In this document: piece after piece, positions 34,985 through 46,181 of the stretch
Layout of the letters: the number at the start of each line of letters is the position of its first letter
How positions within the stretch are numbered: the first letter of the stretch is position 1
DNA from: Trissonchulus latispiculum
Taxonomy: Eukaryota; Nematoda; Enoplea; Enoplida; Ironidae
DNA length: 64,000 nucleotides
Direction of reading: 5' to 3'
Assembly: GCA_030248195.1 (NCBI GenBank)
Contig: JASAND010017771.1
Coordinates: 40,558-104,557, forward strand
Notes under the pieces: generated by a model
Databases searched by the model: none
Told to the model about the DNA's origin: nothing
What the model saw: the letters and a program-made list of their open reading frames with translations, nothing else
Program-made: the position numbers and the translations under genes

Positions 34985-36532
34985 TGTAAAGTTGGAAGTG
35001 TACGAACAACCAAACTTTACGAGTGGGAAACTGTGCACAAGGGTAACGTCGAACCTGGAGGAGATGTAGTTCCAGTCGACCTAACTAACCTCGCCAAAAT
35101 AACCTAAGTGAATCCTACCGAACGGAGTTTAACCGCCGATGAAGAGCAGAGACTCAAATTATTTAGAACCTACCCCAAATTTTCTGAAAAGTACATACTT
35201 AAAAAGATCTATCTACCTACCATACCTGAACGGGAGGTCAAATTTCACTGACCCTTGTGGAAGCAAATTTGGGTACCCCTTGTGAGAGCGATTTTTCTTA
35301 GGGGTACTTTTGAAAGCAATTTTTAAGCTATTTTAGCCTATTTTTAGCAAAAAACAGCAATTTTTAAGCTAAAACACGTTTTTTGGAGGTTTTTTAGCTA
35401 AAAATAGTAATTTTAAGTGAAAAATTCCGGCGAAGCGGGAAAATTTTTGGAAATTTTAGTCGTAAAACCTATTTTTTGGGCAATTTTCTTACCCCTTGTG
35501 GCCAATTTTCTTACCCCTTGTGGGAGCAATTTCGCGACCCCTTGTGGGAGACTTCGCCGAGGGGGGGAAATTTCCCCCCCCCCTTGTCCACCTGTGCTAC
35601 CTACCCAAATAATCTTAGAAGAGCCCTACTTACCTACTATACAATTCTAATACAAAAACCAAGACTAAGATGACACCCTAAAATTGTCCAAAAAGAGACC
35701 ACATTTACTGGAAAATAGTATGTTTGACAAAGGGGCGAACCCCGAAAATTGCGTACAAAATATTGAGTAAACTACAGTGTAAATAAGACAAAAATTACAG
35801 AAATTATGAACGTATTAAGCACAAACTAAGACAACAAAACTTCTCAACAAAACACAAGAACTACAATAAAAAAACTACAAAGGACTGACCTAACTAGAAA
35901 AGAGAACCTAAACTTTCAGGGTAAATTTTGAAAACCTCTATAAATAGTAAAAGAAGCAGAAGGAATAAACGACAATTAAAGAATAATTTAAATATGAAAA
36001 GTCTAGCTCTACAGGGCCAACCTGGAGCGACTAAAAGTCTAAAGTGGCAAACACTTTAGACTGGTAAGGCAGAGAATATAAAGCACAGCAAATACTGGTC
36101 CCACACAGAGCGATAATTAAACACACGACCATCCACGGCAAGAGAAAAACAACAGACTGCCTAAGATTGAGACGTCTGGAAAGAACTAGTTTTGGGCCAG
36201 CGTGGAAGAATTTGATTGGATGAATTTGAGACCCCCTTGAAAGGTGAGATGCTGGGAGAGGCTTCGAGAGAAAATAGACGTCTCAACAGCGCCACCTATT
36301 GGCTAGGTTGGCTGACACACATATACGTAATTTACACATAAGCGCACAAAACTCAAGCAAAGAACTTTCACACATAAATTTCAAACAAATTTCAAGACAC
36401 AATTTCTATACAAATTTCTAACATTACAAATTACTTTCAAAATGACTTTCCTAACACAATTTCAATCCAAAATAAATTCAAACACACATACATAATATTT
36501 TTAGAGGACTGACGTCACGCCGCCTCATTACA
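34985..36532 (-). repeat. 3' LTR of the Gypsy element
   Basis: 1548 bp, on the minus strand TGTAATGAGGCGG.. to ..CCAACTTTACA. It contains a 376-bp insertion (35221-35596), without which it is close in length to the other LTR. Scattered substitutions and small indels separate the pair. Confidence 0.93.
35221..35596. mobile_element. Nested 376-bp element in the 3' LTR
   Basis: Absent from the 5' LTR. It is flanked by CTACCTAC on both sides (35213-35220 and 35597-35604), an exact 8-bp TSD. The interior has repeated CCCCTTGTGG motifs and A/T-rich runs. The termini are only weakly inverted (CATACCTG / CACCTGTG). Confidence 0.85.
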
Positions 36533-38573
36533 ACTCCCCAGGGCTTACCGCCCGAGCTCCTGCGAGGGACAACATAACCAAAAAGTAGTTGAAAATTTAA
36601 ACTCAGAAAATTTTTGACGAATTTTTGGTAAATGGGTCTCAGAACATACGTACTAAGAAAACAAATTATAAGACATGGCAAGTTATAAAAGCGAGGAAAC
36701 TGGCTAAATAAACATGACTAAATATGAGGACAAAGTTAGGGCTGACTTGGCGTCAGCGGACTAGTGACGACCGGCTAGAAAAATGCGCTTGGGAACTGCC
36801 ATTATATTGCCACTGGGACGGTGCGCAAGTGGGAAAAGACCAGGTCCTCCAGCCGTCACGGCGAGGACAAGTACCCATAAAAAGAAAACGAACTATGAGA
36901 ATAAGAAAAGGACCAGAATGTCAGCTTCATGAGAGCATCTTCAGGCTAAGGTACGGAGGTAACCTCTCGCACAGCTCACAGAGCGCAAATTTCGGCTGGG
37001 TGGGAGGGTGGGCCTAGGCTCGCTCGACTACCTCACTTCCCTTCAGATCTTCCACAAAATTTAAGAACCCAAAAAGGTTATTAAAATAGGTTAATTTAGT
37101 AGAATTTAAGATTAAGTAAGTAAATCCCAGTGTTTCGCGCAAGGTTAGGAGTAAGTTTGTGGAGTCTTTAGGTAAAATATAAGTAATTAAAATTAAAGGT
37201 AGGACTACAAAGTAGTCCAAAACATGCTTAAGCATGTATAAGAAGAACCAAAAGGGTACAAAGAAGTCCCCAAGTACCCTCGTGGCACTTATGATATTAA
37301 ATAAAATTAAATTAGGGGGGGTTAAATGGAGTCTTGAAGTTAACTAAAACGCGAAACACCGGTTAAAATGTAAGTAAAAGTCCTATAAAATAAGAAATTT
37401 TGTAGAAGATCCTCCCAACCGCGCTGCAGGCCCTAGAATAGAAGGGGGGCATATAAATCGGGAGCTACTTTGGCGCACTGGAGAGGGACACAAAACTGAC
37501 ATTTAGATAAAATTTTAACCGTAAAAACCAGATATTGGGTACGTTAGGGCAGGAACAGTTGGGACTACTAAATAAAACAAAATAATTTTGGTAAAAAGTG
37601 GCGGCAGATGAGGGTAAGAATGGGACCTAACTGGCTCGTCACACGTCCTCTGGCGTTACATCAGGTGACAGGGAGTAACAAAACCCGCAAGAAAGAATCA
37701 AACCCGTTAATAGAACTGCGAAAATAAAAAGAAATCTTCAAGAAAAGAATAAACCGTATTTTAGTAAAATTTTTGAAAGAAACTTTGGTTAGCTGATTAA
37801 AATATACAAAATACATACGTAAAGCTATATATGACATGACAAGAATTATGCAAAACGAACCACAGACAGAAAATCACGACAAGATACATAAAATTTAAGT
37901 TAAATTTTAAAATAATGCTCAAGAAAAAGGGATAAAATGATAGTATATAATTAAGAAAACTTCTAAATTTTTAAAAGAATACTCGGAAAATGTTAATTTT
38001 TAAACATTAGTAACATCGCAGCTGATAAAATATGACAAGAACATACACATGTTAAAGCATACATTTATATACCAGTTCAAAAATAAGGAATCGTCTTCGT
38101 GTAGAGAAAGGATATATACATTAAACGTCACTGTCGTAGGAATGGCGAATTCTTTGGAAATAGTCATATATTGAGCAAAAATAGTCACCATAGGGAAAGT
38201 CACAATCGGGAAGACAAAATTTGAGCAAGTAAAGTCCAAGTAGGGGTTTCTTCATAATTTGAGCACAAAGTAAGTCCAAGTTAAGGAATATAGGCACAAA
38301 TAGAGAGAGTCACAGCCAGGGAAAATAAGATGATGATAGGGGATATATAAGTCCAAAATACAGTAAGTCTAATCCAGTGAAATAGAGTCCAATATGGGAA
38401 AGTCAAATGATGAGATGATGAAAGATAGGAACCTCCGCCGTAATGATACGCCTCCGCCGTTATGATGAACTTCCGCCGTTATGATACAAGGACCTAGAAA
38501 ATAATCGTCACGATTATTAACTGTACAAAAGGTAACCCAGTCACTGGTATTACCTTAGTTTGGGGCGGGCAGC
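36533..38573 (-). other. Region between ORF3 and the 3' LTR
   Basis: 2.0 kb without a convincing frame. The first bases beside the LTR (complement of ACTCCCCAGG) give a short polypurine tract for plus-strand priming. A CTCCGCCGTTATGAT triplet lies at 38431-38486. Small hydrophobic minus-strand frames at 37014-37235 and 38000-38239 are not supported by family evidence. Confidence 0.5.
38431..38486. repeat. Triplicated CTCCGCCGTTATGAT motif
   Basis: Three units of about 18-19 bp (ACCTCCGCCGTAATGAT, GCCTCCGCCGTTATGAT, ACTTCCGCCGTTATGAT) about 100 bp downstream of the ORF3 stop. Possibly an RNA or regulatory element of the retrotransposon. Confidence 0.75.
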
Positions 38574-41500
38574 TCAGAAGTCGAACCATAAGGGACTGGA
38601 AGGATCGATGGGCAGGGTGGAATTGGCACGATGGGCGTTGGCGGGATCATAATAGACCACGCCGATGCAGGGATAATAGACGTTGTTCTCTTGCCCGGGT
38701 GGTGCAAGACCCGCAATATATTCACCCGTTCTATTTGGCTGCAATCGCAACGATGCGGCCCGCAGTAACGGGGGCGGGTAATCCGTCCCAAAGAACGGTG
38801 GGACGAGTTCATCGTTCTCCCATCTGGCGACCACATGGTCAATCCGTTTACGGATGACTGCCATAAAAGCGTCATAATCCACCGCGGACAGCGGGGTTCG
38901 CGCTTCCCAATCATCATAAAAGTCCTCCGGACCACCCTGGGTAAACCAGAGCATAATTTCCGTCCAGTAGGATCCGTGAATCGACGCCCCATTGAACCAA
39001 TTGGTCCTTTGGAACCAGGGGTCAAACTGCTCTCCGGCCATGTCTTCCACTCCGCGTATCAAAACGTCAGGAGGTAACGCCGGTTTGAAGCCCCAAAACG
39101 TCTCGCCTGAAGCCTCACCATACAATGCTGCGGGAAGCCGCAACATGTAGCTACGCAACGCGGCCGACCGGTAAAAGGTCTGCCAGTGCAGACGGGCCAT
39201 GGTACGGACCTGGTACCCACCTTTCCAGTTGTCGACAAAGATCCTTTGCGGCTCTGCCGTCAAGCGGTCGCGTACCGCGACTTTAAGGGCGGGGCCTGGT
39301 TGATTAAAGTCGCTGGTGATAAAATTCATGGTGTCCTCGTCGTGAGCAAACTCCGTTTTACGGAATTGATAGACATATTCTGGTAACGGGAATGTAATGT
39401 CTGGGATCTGTGGTACATTTATGCCCCCTTCAACTGGGTGCATGTACGAATTCTGGCAATCCTGTCGAAAATAGGGGACCAAGAATTCCCGTTCAGGTAC
39501 CACGTGGAGTCCATCCACGGGAGGCTGATACCAGTACCAGTAGGCCTTTCGTATGGCCTCCATACGGTCGATAATCTGTGTCGCTGCGCACCACACGTCA
39601 CGAAAGCCGCGAGCCTTTGGCTTGGTAAAGAAATGCTCGTACGGAGACATTTCTGGTACACACTGCTTCAGCAAAGCTGCGTGTCCCCAAGCTGGTGAAG
39701 ACGCGATTGAAAACAACGGAACTTCTGGTTCCGGGTCTTCCAAGGCTGAGGCGTCAATAGCCTTAAATGTCCAACTGACCATCACACCGGGGCCATTCGG
39801 GTTATCGTCGACATGGGTTTGAAAATACGGGCGTAGCGCCGGGTGGTCCTGTTCCATGATTTGTTTAATTTGGGTCATGATTTCTGTTGTCATAGCAATA
39901 GGTTCCTGACTACGCGCTGGGAACCAATTCATTGTCGCATTGCGTAACGCAAGCAACGTAGGATGAGGGTGGTCACACCCGACAGCCGTAGGTAACTGCG
40001 CACCTTGCCATCGACCGCTAAAATCCTGCCAGTACACTGCAGGATCCTCTATCCCCAGGTGAGCCACCTGGTCCGGAAAGGGTTGTTGAGGGTTAAAAGC
40101 AGGATACGAGGGCTGAGCATGATCTTGTAACTGGCTCTGACCCCACTGCGCATGTTTCGCCAAAATATACTGCTCGTGTAGAATTTCTCGGAAGGATGGA
40201 AAATTATTTGCGTTTCTCGCATCCCGCGATTTCCACACATCCGAGGCCGTAGTAGGAATACCAGAAACCGGTAAACGCTTCGTTTTCCTGCGTCTCCGCG
40301 GCGCTTCAGGGTGCACCTGAGCTTGCCGTGCCCGACTACGTGAACGAGATCTGGGGTAACCCCTTTGATCATCGTCTCGGCGTCTATACTCTGATGGAGC
40401 AGTCGCCGGTTTTCGCTGATACGTCCCACGAGGTACACTCGCAGACGCCCCTCGCGGCGTAGTCGACACCTGCGGTCCCTGAGACATCATTGTTCGAGGG
40501 GAAAACACAGGGGTTCTGGTCGAAGCCGTAGCACTATACGGACGTCCACGCCCTCTATGTTGGTAACGCTGGTGCGGTGGGGCAGGCCGCAACGGCCGCC
40601 ATTCTTGGTACTGTGTCGAAGTTTTATCCTTAGGAGACTCTCGTTGTTTGCGCTCTCTAGACCTGGCTTCACGCCCTCTGTCGTCCCGACAGGTGCGATA
40701 TTCTGAACTTCTCGACTCAGAACGATCTCGTCTGCTATAACCCGCGTCTGCTGACGCAGCGGCGCCATAATCGTCTCCTAGGTGTGCAGCGCCTTCACTA
40801 TCGGGTGCCCACTTCTTGGGTGGGGGACCCGCTGTAGCCGAGGCACGTGATGAAACTGAGCTATCTCTGGTTTGCTGCGGACGGACGGTTGGAGGCCCTC
40901 CAAACCGTGGCGGCGCATTCGGGACTGTCACAGTCACCGGCGTTGCATAAACCGTCCCTTGTGATGGAATAGGTCGAAACGCTCTATGAGGTGGTATTTG
41001 AGGCGCCAATACGGTAGGTGCCGACGTCGGTGTAGCTAAGTTCGCAGATGTAGGCATGGGCATACCCGATGCCCGAGATCCTCGATATAACTGACCTCTC
41101 TGTTGTAAGGTTGGTCCTGGCGGGAAGCGCATCATGTCTAGTTCGTCTCGAACTAGCTCGGCCTCCTGCCTGATTTCCGGCGTCAATGTCAAGGTCATCG
41201 TCACTTGGCTGAAGTATTCGTCGCCAGGTGCGAGCGGGTTAACCGTCGCTATTAAATGCAATGGGTGCATTTGGACTAAGCCATTAGCATCCCGCCACAT
41301 CATAACCTGACGGAACCAGGGCAGGTCAGGTGAAAAGACCTCCTGTATCTGCCAATGCACCGGCAGTCCCTGCTGGATTGCATTCAGATACGCTGTAGGG
41401 TCGAAATCGGCAGCCGTCCGGTCCATCATGGGTACCACGATGAACTGCCGGACCTGTGTAGACCCAGTTCGCCGGGCTTCACTCGCTTGGCGCATGCTCA

Positions 41501-44500
41501 TAACTGTCGCATGGGGTGGAACCAGAAAGTAGTCGTGGGGTCCTGTTGCCTCTGGGTTCGGTTGAGGCGCCGTAAAATTCATGACAGCGGGATTAAACGT
41601 GTGTTGTGACGGCCCAATGCGTCCCGCAGAGGCCAGATATCCCAAAGTACGTGCAAACTGATTGAACATGGGCCATAACTGTGGTGGTAGAGAATCGTAG
41701 ACAGCGGGTGTTATTCCGACTGCCCCCAGTTCCTCATCTGACGGCCTAGGTGGCAATGGAGGCGTTACAGGCCCCACTGTCCCAGCAGGCGGCTGTAACC
41801 CTGTAGACCCTTGTACAGTGTCTGCCGGCTGCAGAGCACGTAGTCCTGGAGGCGTAGTAACCAACGAGAGCCCCGGAGGTGCCGTACTGGCCTCTTCCGA
41901 TGGATCCGCAATCAGGCCGCAGGCAATGCGAGCCTGTTCTAGGACCTCTGGATCCATACTCAAGAGCTGTCGTGGATCCGTAATGTGCGGAAAATAATCA
42001 ACCAAGATACGGAGCCGACGCTCTTCCTCTGACAGGGGGAGTTCCTCCTCCTCTGGCAGGCCCAGTCGCGCACGTTCGTCCCGCTGTCTAGCTTGAGCGG
42101 ACGTAGATGGCTGTTCTTGCGTCTGGTAGAACTCCGCGGGCGTCGCGCCCTTGCGGCCTTCAGACGGGTCCTTCTTACGCGTCGCAGGTTTAGACGGTGG
42201 TAATGGCGGAAAATATTCCTGACCCTGATGAGCCCACAGTGGATTCTGCTCAGGAGGTTCTGAGCGAGGTTCTGGGCGCGGTTCTGGTCGCAACACTAAG
42301 GGGGGAGGTTTAGACCAGGATGGTAAAGGCCTGGCACCAAACCGCTGTTCATCCGTCGCTGCCCGCGCCTTAGCGTCACGCTGTGGCGTAGTTGTAGTTG
42401 ATGCAGTCGGCTGCTGATAGTAGCGCTTGCTAGTGAACACCCGGGTCACGCCCGGTGACTCCGGTGGCAGTTTGACGAACTCGGGCAACTGTGGAGTACT
42501 TGCCGAGGCCTGTTGCGCTTTTCGTTGCTTCTCCTGCGGTGCTTTAGATGGTTTTTGGGTCGTTATAGGGACCTCTTTGTGCCGACCGTCACGGTCAGGC
42601 ACCACCAGAGCAACCGCTTCAGGTGACTCGTGCTCAGCGGGAAATCCCTCTCCGTCAGAGGGAGCATATTCCAGAGCTCGCTGCGGGCCAGCGGCATTAG
42701 TTTCTTCCATCAGAGCTACATTCGCTTGTTGGCCACCCTGGTCACCAGGTTTAGCCGGGTCCATAGCATGCTGTCTACCGTTCAGGGACAGCTGCACTCG
42801 TCGCCAATCAATCGGCTGTAATTCTGGGCGTCTGAATCGCCATCTCATCCAATCGCGCACGAACTCTATCAGTCTCTGATAGATGACGTTTCTCATAGGC
42901 TTCGCTGGGTTAGCCAGGCTGCCTAGGCGTTCATCAAAGGACCAAAGCGGTCGTGTACGAACTGGATCGTCGGCCGGCGGTGCGAGACGTCCAGGTATAA
43001 GTCTGCGGAGAAAGTCCATTTGGGCTTGATGTTGCCCATCCGATGCCCGCGACTGCAGAGGCGTCACGCCTCTGAATGCTGCATGTGGACCATAGCCCCG
43101 TCGACGCTCCTCTTGCAGCTTTTCCTCAACTGCCGGCCCATATGCATTATGTAAAGTGGCCAGTTGTAATGCCATGTCATTATCCCTGCGGTCAAGCAGG
43201 GCCCTGATTAATTCCAAAATTCGAAAAGTCGCCTCCACATCGGCAATTGCGTACTGCAAATCTGCCTGATGGGGGATTAAATGAAAGCCATGATGGCAGC
43301 AGCTATGCACCTTTGGGTTTGGTATCCGACATCGGCCCGCCATGTGTCTGAGGCTCGCGCCTGGGCCTCGGAGAAACCCTCGATCGTCACGGGTCCGATT
43401 GTCCGCTGTTGGTAGGTCTCCCTGATATTTAAGATTGCGATATTGGCTCGAACGTCGTAAGTCCCAAGCTAGACTCCAATATTCCTGTGTTTCGACCAGC
43501 CGGTGTTCGAGTCCCTCGACACCCCAAGCTCTGGCAATGCGTAACGCATCCGCCGGAACATCCACCGTGCCCCAAAAGGCCTGGAGGCAGGGGTCGAACA
43601 GCAGCTCGAGTAATTTCAAAAATGGGTAGAAGTCCTTCATTTGTGCCAGGATGTAACCAACCATGACAACAAAAATAGTTGGGCGTGGCAGGCCGGGTGC
43701 GTCCCGCACCGGGCCCATAAACTGTAAGGTGGTGATCGTGGCGTCCTGCCGCGCACCAAACTGCGAGCCGCTTCCGCCTTCGACGTCGAACGCCACTAAG
43801 TTCGACTCGCCCAACAGCATAAGCAAATCGGGCAAAGCCCATAGGAACCGGGCGAAAGAATCTATAACTACCACCGGTGTGCCTTGATCCGTCTGTTGGA
43901 TATTCGCAAACGCTGGTGGCGCCGAGGGTAAACCTCGTAGCGGCTCCGTCAAATGATTGCCCAACACTAGAGTCGCTGCTTCATACTCCTCTCCGAGGGC
44001 GTCTACGCCGAACTGGCGATGGCGTTCTAGTAGTCGAGTATAAGTCTGTAAACTGGCGTCAAGCCGTTCATAATCCTCCCTAAGAAAAGGGTCCAACTGC
44101 CCTAATTCTGTAGGTAAAAGTCGTAATCGGGGAGGAGCAGGTCCCTCAGGCTGCACCTGGCCAGGGGTGGTCACCACCCCTGGCTGTACATCCTGAGCGG
44201 CAGCCTCTGTCGTGTCCATAACTTGTTGGCCTTGACCATTATCATCATCATTGACCTCTTCCAAAATCTGAAGGTCACCAGAGTCCAAGTCTTCCTCCGA
44301 GCCAAGCTCTCCTTCCTCCTTATCCCCTGTTGGGTCCTTATCTGCACCTGCTTCCTCGCGAGTAGCGCTCTCTGCTGGAGGGGATGTCCCATCCCTCTCC
44401 GCTGTATCCATCTGCTCCACACCCGCAACGGGTTCTGGAGCCTCTGAACTTCCGGCAGGAGTCCCATCCCGTCCGAGAAGACTGAGCTGGCTCGGTACAG

Positions 44501-45113
44501 TCACTGTCCGAAGCAACGGCGCTGGGCTTGCAATAGCAGCCAGCATCAGATCCTGAAGTGAGCGTGCCGGTAATAAAGATGACTGAGTAGCCGGTGGCTG
44601 TGTCTCGTTGACAACTGGAGGTGGCGGGGTAGGAAGTGTAACGTTGTCTCCGGGATCTGACAAAACTGAAGCCGGGCTAGGCATAGCTGGTGTACTAGCC
44701 CGACGAAGCGCTGCATTAGCTTGCTCTACATCTGCCTTAGCTCGGGTCTGGTCACCAGACGGGGTAAGCTGTTCCTGTGCCCCTGCTGCCGTACCAGTCA
44801 CTGGTAGGTCTGAGGTTCTGACTGAGGGAACCGCCAAGATACCCGTCACATCGAAGCTCGACGACCGTGGAGCTTCACCAGACCCAGCAGTCACTGCGGG
44901 CTGGGTGCCATCTTGTGGCTGCTGTTGGGCCTCCTCGTCCTGAGAAGGTCCCGGCTCTGTGGGATCGCTCATTGGTAGAACTGGGTCCCAGAACTGTGGG
45001 TCTGGGGCAGGGTATTGCGTGAGGTCGTTTAAATCACCCGGGGTTCGCGGGGGAGGAGGACCAGGGCGTTCGGGAAAATCTTCTTGGACCAGAAACGAAA
45101 ATCCGTTGCCCAT
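38574..45113 (-). CDS. Retrotransposon ORF3: DEDDy 3'-5' exonuclease fusion protein
   Basis: 2179-aa frame in the env position, without signal peptide or membrane segment. MGNGFS fits the N-myristoylation consensus. Residues 10-340 are acidic and Pro-rich. Residues about 410-640 match the RNase D/WRN exonuclease fold: motif I AFDVEGG (D443, E445), a helix with D522, an ETQ at 541-543, and motif III YAIAD (Y621, D625), the full DEDDy set. A disordered linker follows, then a folded-looking domain (about 1150-1400), an Arg/Ser-rich section with RRRRKTKR, and a long C-terminal Trp/Tyr/Pro-rich domain that I do not recognise. The start is the first ATG of the frame. An exonuclease could act on retroviral cDNA ends, RNA or host nucleic acid; the role is unknown. 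Confidence 0.85.
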   Translation of the reverse strand: MGNGFSFLVQEDFPERPGPPPPRTPGDLNDLTQYPAPDPQFWDPVLPMSDPTEPGPSQDEEAQQQPQDGTQPAVTAGSGEAPRSSSFDVTGILAVPSVRTSDLPVTGTAAGAQEQLTPSGDQTRAKADVEQANAALRRASTPAMPSPASVLSDPGDNVTLPTPPPPVVNETQPPATQSSLLPARSLQDLMLAAIASPAPLLRTVTVPSQLSLLGRDGTPAGSSEAPEPVAGVEQMDTAERDGTSPPAESATREEAGADKDPTGDKEEGELGSEEDLDSGDLQILEEVNDDDNGQGQQVMDTTEAAAQDVQPGVVTTPGQVQPEGPAPPRLRLLPTELGQLDPFLREDYERLDASLQTYTRLLERHRQFGVDALGEEYEAATLVLGNHLTEPLRGLPSAPPAFANIQQTDQGTPVVVIDSFARFLWALPDLLMLLGESNLVAFDVEGGSGSQFGARQDATITTLQFMGPVRDAPGLPRPTIFVVMVGYILAQMKDFYPFLKLLELLFDPCLQAFWGTVDVPADALRIARAWGVEGLEHRLVETQEYWSLAWDLRRSSQYRNLKYQGDLPTADNRTRDDRGFLRGPGASLRHMAGRCRIPNPKVHSCCHHGFHLIPHQADLQYAIADVEATFRILELIRALLDRRDNDMALQLATLHNAYGPAVEEKLQEERRRGYGPHAAFRGVTPLQSRASDGQHQAQMDFLRRLIPGRLAPPADDPVRTRPLWSFDERLGSLANPAKPMRNVIYQRLIEFVRDWMRWRFRRPELQPIDWRRVQLSLNGRQHAMDPAKPGDQGGQQANVALMEETNAAGPQRALEYAPSDGEGFPAEHESPEAVALVVPDRDGRHKEVPITTQKPSKAPQEKQRKAQQASASTPQLPEFVKLPPESPGVTRVFTSKRYYQQPTASTTTTPQRDAKARAATDEQRFGARPLPSWSKPPPLVLRPEPRPEPRSEPPEQNPLWAHQGQEYFPPLPPSKPATRKKDPSEGRKGATPAEFYQTQEQPSTSAQARQRDERARLGLPEEEELPLSEEERRLRILVDYFPHITDPRQLLSMDPEVLEQARIACGLIADPSEEASTAPPGLSLVTTPPGLRALQPADTVQGSTGLQPPAGTVGPVTPPLPPRPSDEELGAVGITPAVYDSLPPQLWPMFNQFARTLGYLASAGRIGPSQHTFNPAVMNFTAPQPNPEATGPHDYFLVPPHATVMSMRQASEARRTGSTQVRQFIVVPMMDRTAADFDPTAYLNAIQQGLPVHWQIQEVFSPDLPWFRQVMMWRDANGLVQMHPLHLIATVNPLAPGDEYFSQVTMTLTLTPEIRQEAELVRDELDMMRFPPGPTLQQRGQLYRGSRASGMPMPTSANLATPTSAPTVLAPQIPPHRAFRPIPSQGTVYATPVTVTVPNAPPRFGGPPTVRPQQTRDSSVSSRASATAGPPPKKWAPDSEGAAHLGDDYGAAASADAGYSRRDRSESRSSEYRTCRDDRGREARSRERKQRESPKDKTSTQYQEWRPLRPAPPHQRYQHRGRGRPYSATASTRTPVFSPRTMMSQGPQVSTTPRGASASVPRGTYQRKPATAPSEYRRRDDDQRGYPRSRSRSRARQAQVHPEAPRRRRKTKRLPVSGIPTTASDVWKSRDARNANNFPSFREILHEQYILAKHAQWGQSQLQDHAQPSYPAFNPQQPFPDQVAHLGIEDPAVYWQDFSGRWQGAQLPTAVGCDHPHPTLLALRNATMNWFPARSQEPIAMTTEIMTQIKQIMEQDHPALRPYFQTHVDDNPNGPGVMVSWTFKAIDASALEDPEPEVPLFSIASSPAWGHAALLKQCVPEMSPYEHFFTKPKARGFRDVWCAATQIIDRMEAIRKAYWYWYQPPVDGLHVVPEREFLVPYFRQDCQNSYMHPVEGGINVPQIPDITFPLPEYVYQFRKTEFAHDEDTMNFITSDFNQPGPALKVAVRDRLTAEPQRIFVDNWKGGYQVRTMARLHWQTFYRSAALRSYMLRLPAALYGEASGETFWGFKPALPPDVLIRGVEDMAGEQFDPWFQRTNWFNGASIHGSYWTEIMLWFTQGGPEDFYDDWEARTPLSAVDYDAFMAVIRKRIDHVVARWENDELVPPFFGTDYPPPLLRAASLRLQPNRTGEYIAGLAPPGQENNVYYPCIGVVYYDPANAHRANSTLPIDPSSPLWFDF

Positions 45114-46181
45114 AAACTAGGCAACGTTTCCAGGCAAGTTAAGTCGTAGCAAATGAATTAGTAGTAAAAAATCTGGTGATCGTACTGATCCCAGATTTGT
45201 AGCAGATGTTCTCAATATAGAATCAATTCAGGAATAATGTAGTAGATCAGATCTCATACAAAATTAATCCTGAAATCAGAAAACAACACCATGGTTAACA
45301 TGTGTGAGAGAAGAATCCCGGCCTATACTAGTTGAAGTGACTTCACCTAGATAGCTAGCCAAAATACGCAATAAGGCACTCCTACTGCGTACTTTCCCAA
45401 AACCAAAACCAATGAAGCTCCCAAACTCGAACGTGCAAAGTCGTGAATTTATTCAGAACTTAATGCACCCCTTTACCGGCACACAGAAACTAAACTAAGC
45501 CTCAGAAAAAGTGTACAAAAATCTAACAGAAGGTGAAAGCATGATAGATGTGAAAGAAAAGGAGAAAAAGTGAAAGAAACTACACACAAACAGAGAAGGT
45601 GAACTACCTACTATTAGCCTACGTAAGAGGGGAAAAAGCAAATAAACTACACACATAGAGGTTAGGAACACACATACTGGTATATACAATTATATGCGTA
45701 CATATAATCGTACATAGTAAAAAGAGAAAACAGGGCAGGACCTTCCTTAATAATTTACAACAAAACTTGAGGAATCATATGAATTGAAAGAGGAAACCCC
45801 CTAGGTAAATTTAATGAATGGTGAAAACCCTAGGATTGAGGGTGTAGGAAAAAGGTTAAGGTATAAAAGAAAGAATTAAATTAGCCCATGGCTACAGTTT
45901 GGTAGCCATAGGTTAGGGAAAATAATTGAAAGGTTGAATGAAAACCCCACTTTACTACGAAACAATGAATCTAAAGGAGGTCCTGGATGAATTTTACCCC
46001 ACCCCCGTAAGGGTACTATGCAACACATACTATGCTACCACCAAATGTTAGGTTAAAACCCTAGCTACTAGTGCACGACGTCGTAAATTAAAAACCGAAC
46101 ATGTACAGAAAGCATACAGGGGCCCCTGCGTCACCCGAGGCTCAGCTAGACTCCGTGCTCTGGTCGAACATTGTAGGCAAC
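45114..46181 (-). other. Gap between Pol and ORF3
   Basis: About 1.07 kb of A/T-rich DNA with no long frame. Such a spacer implies that ORF3 is translated from a separate, probably spliced or internally initiated mRNA. No promoter was identified. Confidence 0.5.

Noticed and set aside
37014..37235. Small hydrophobic minus-strand frame between ORF3 and the LTR, and similar ones at 38000-38239 and 45495-45689, as possible envelope pieces
   Set aside because: Too short, no signal peptide plus Cys pattern, and A/T-rich DNA produces such frames by chance.
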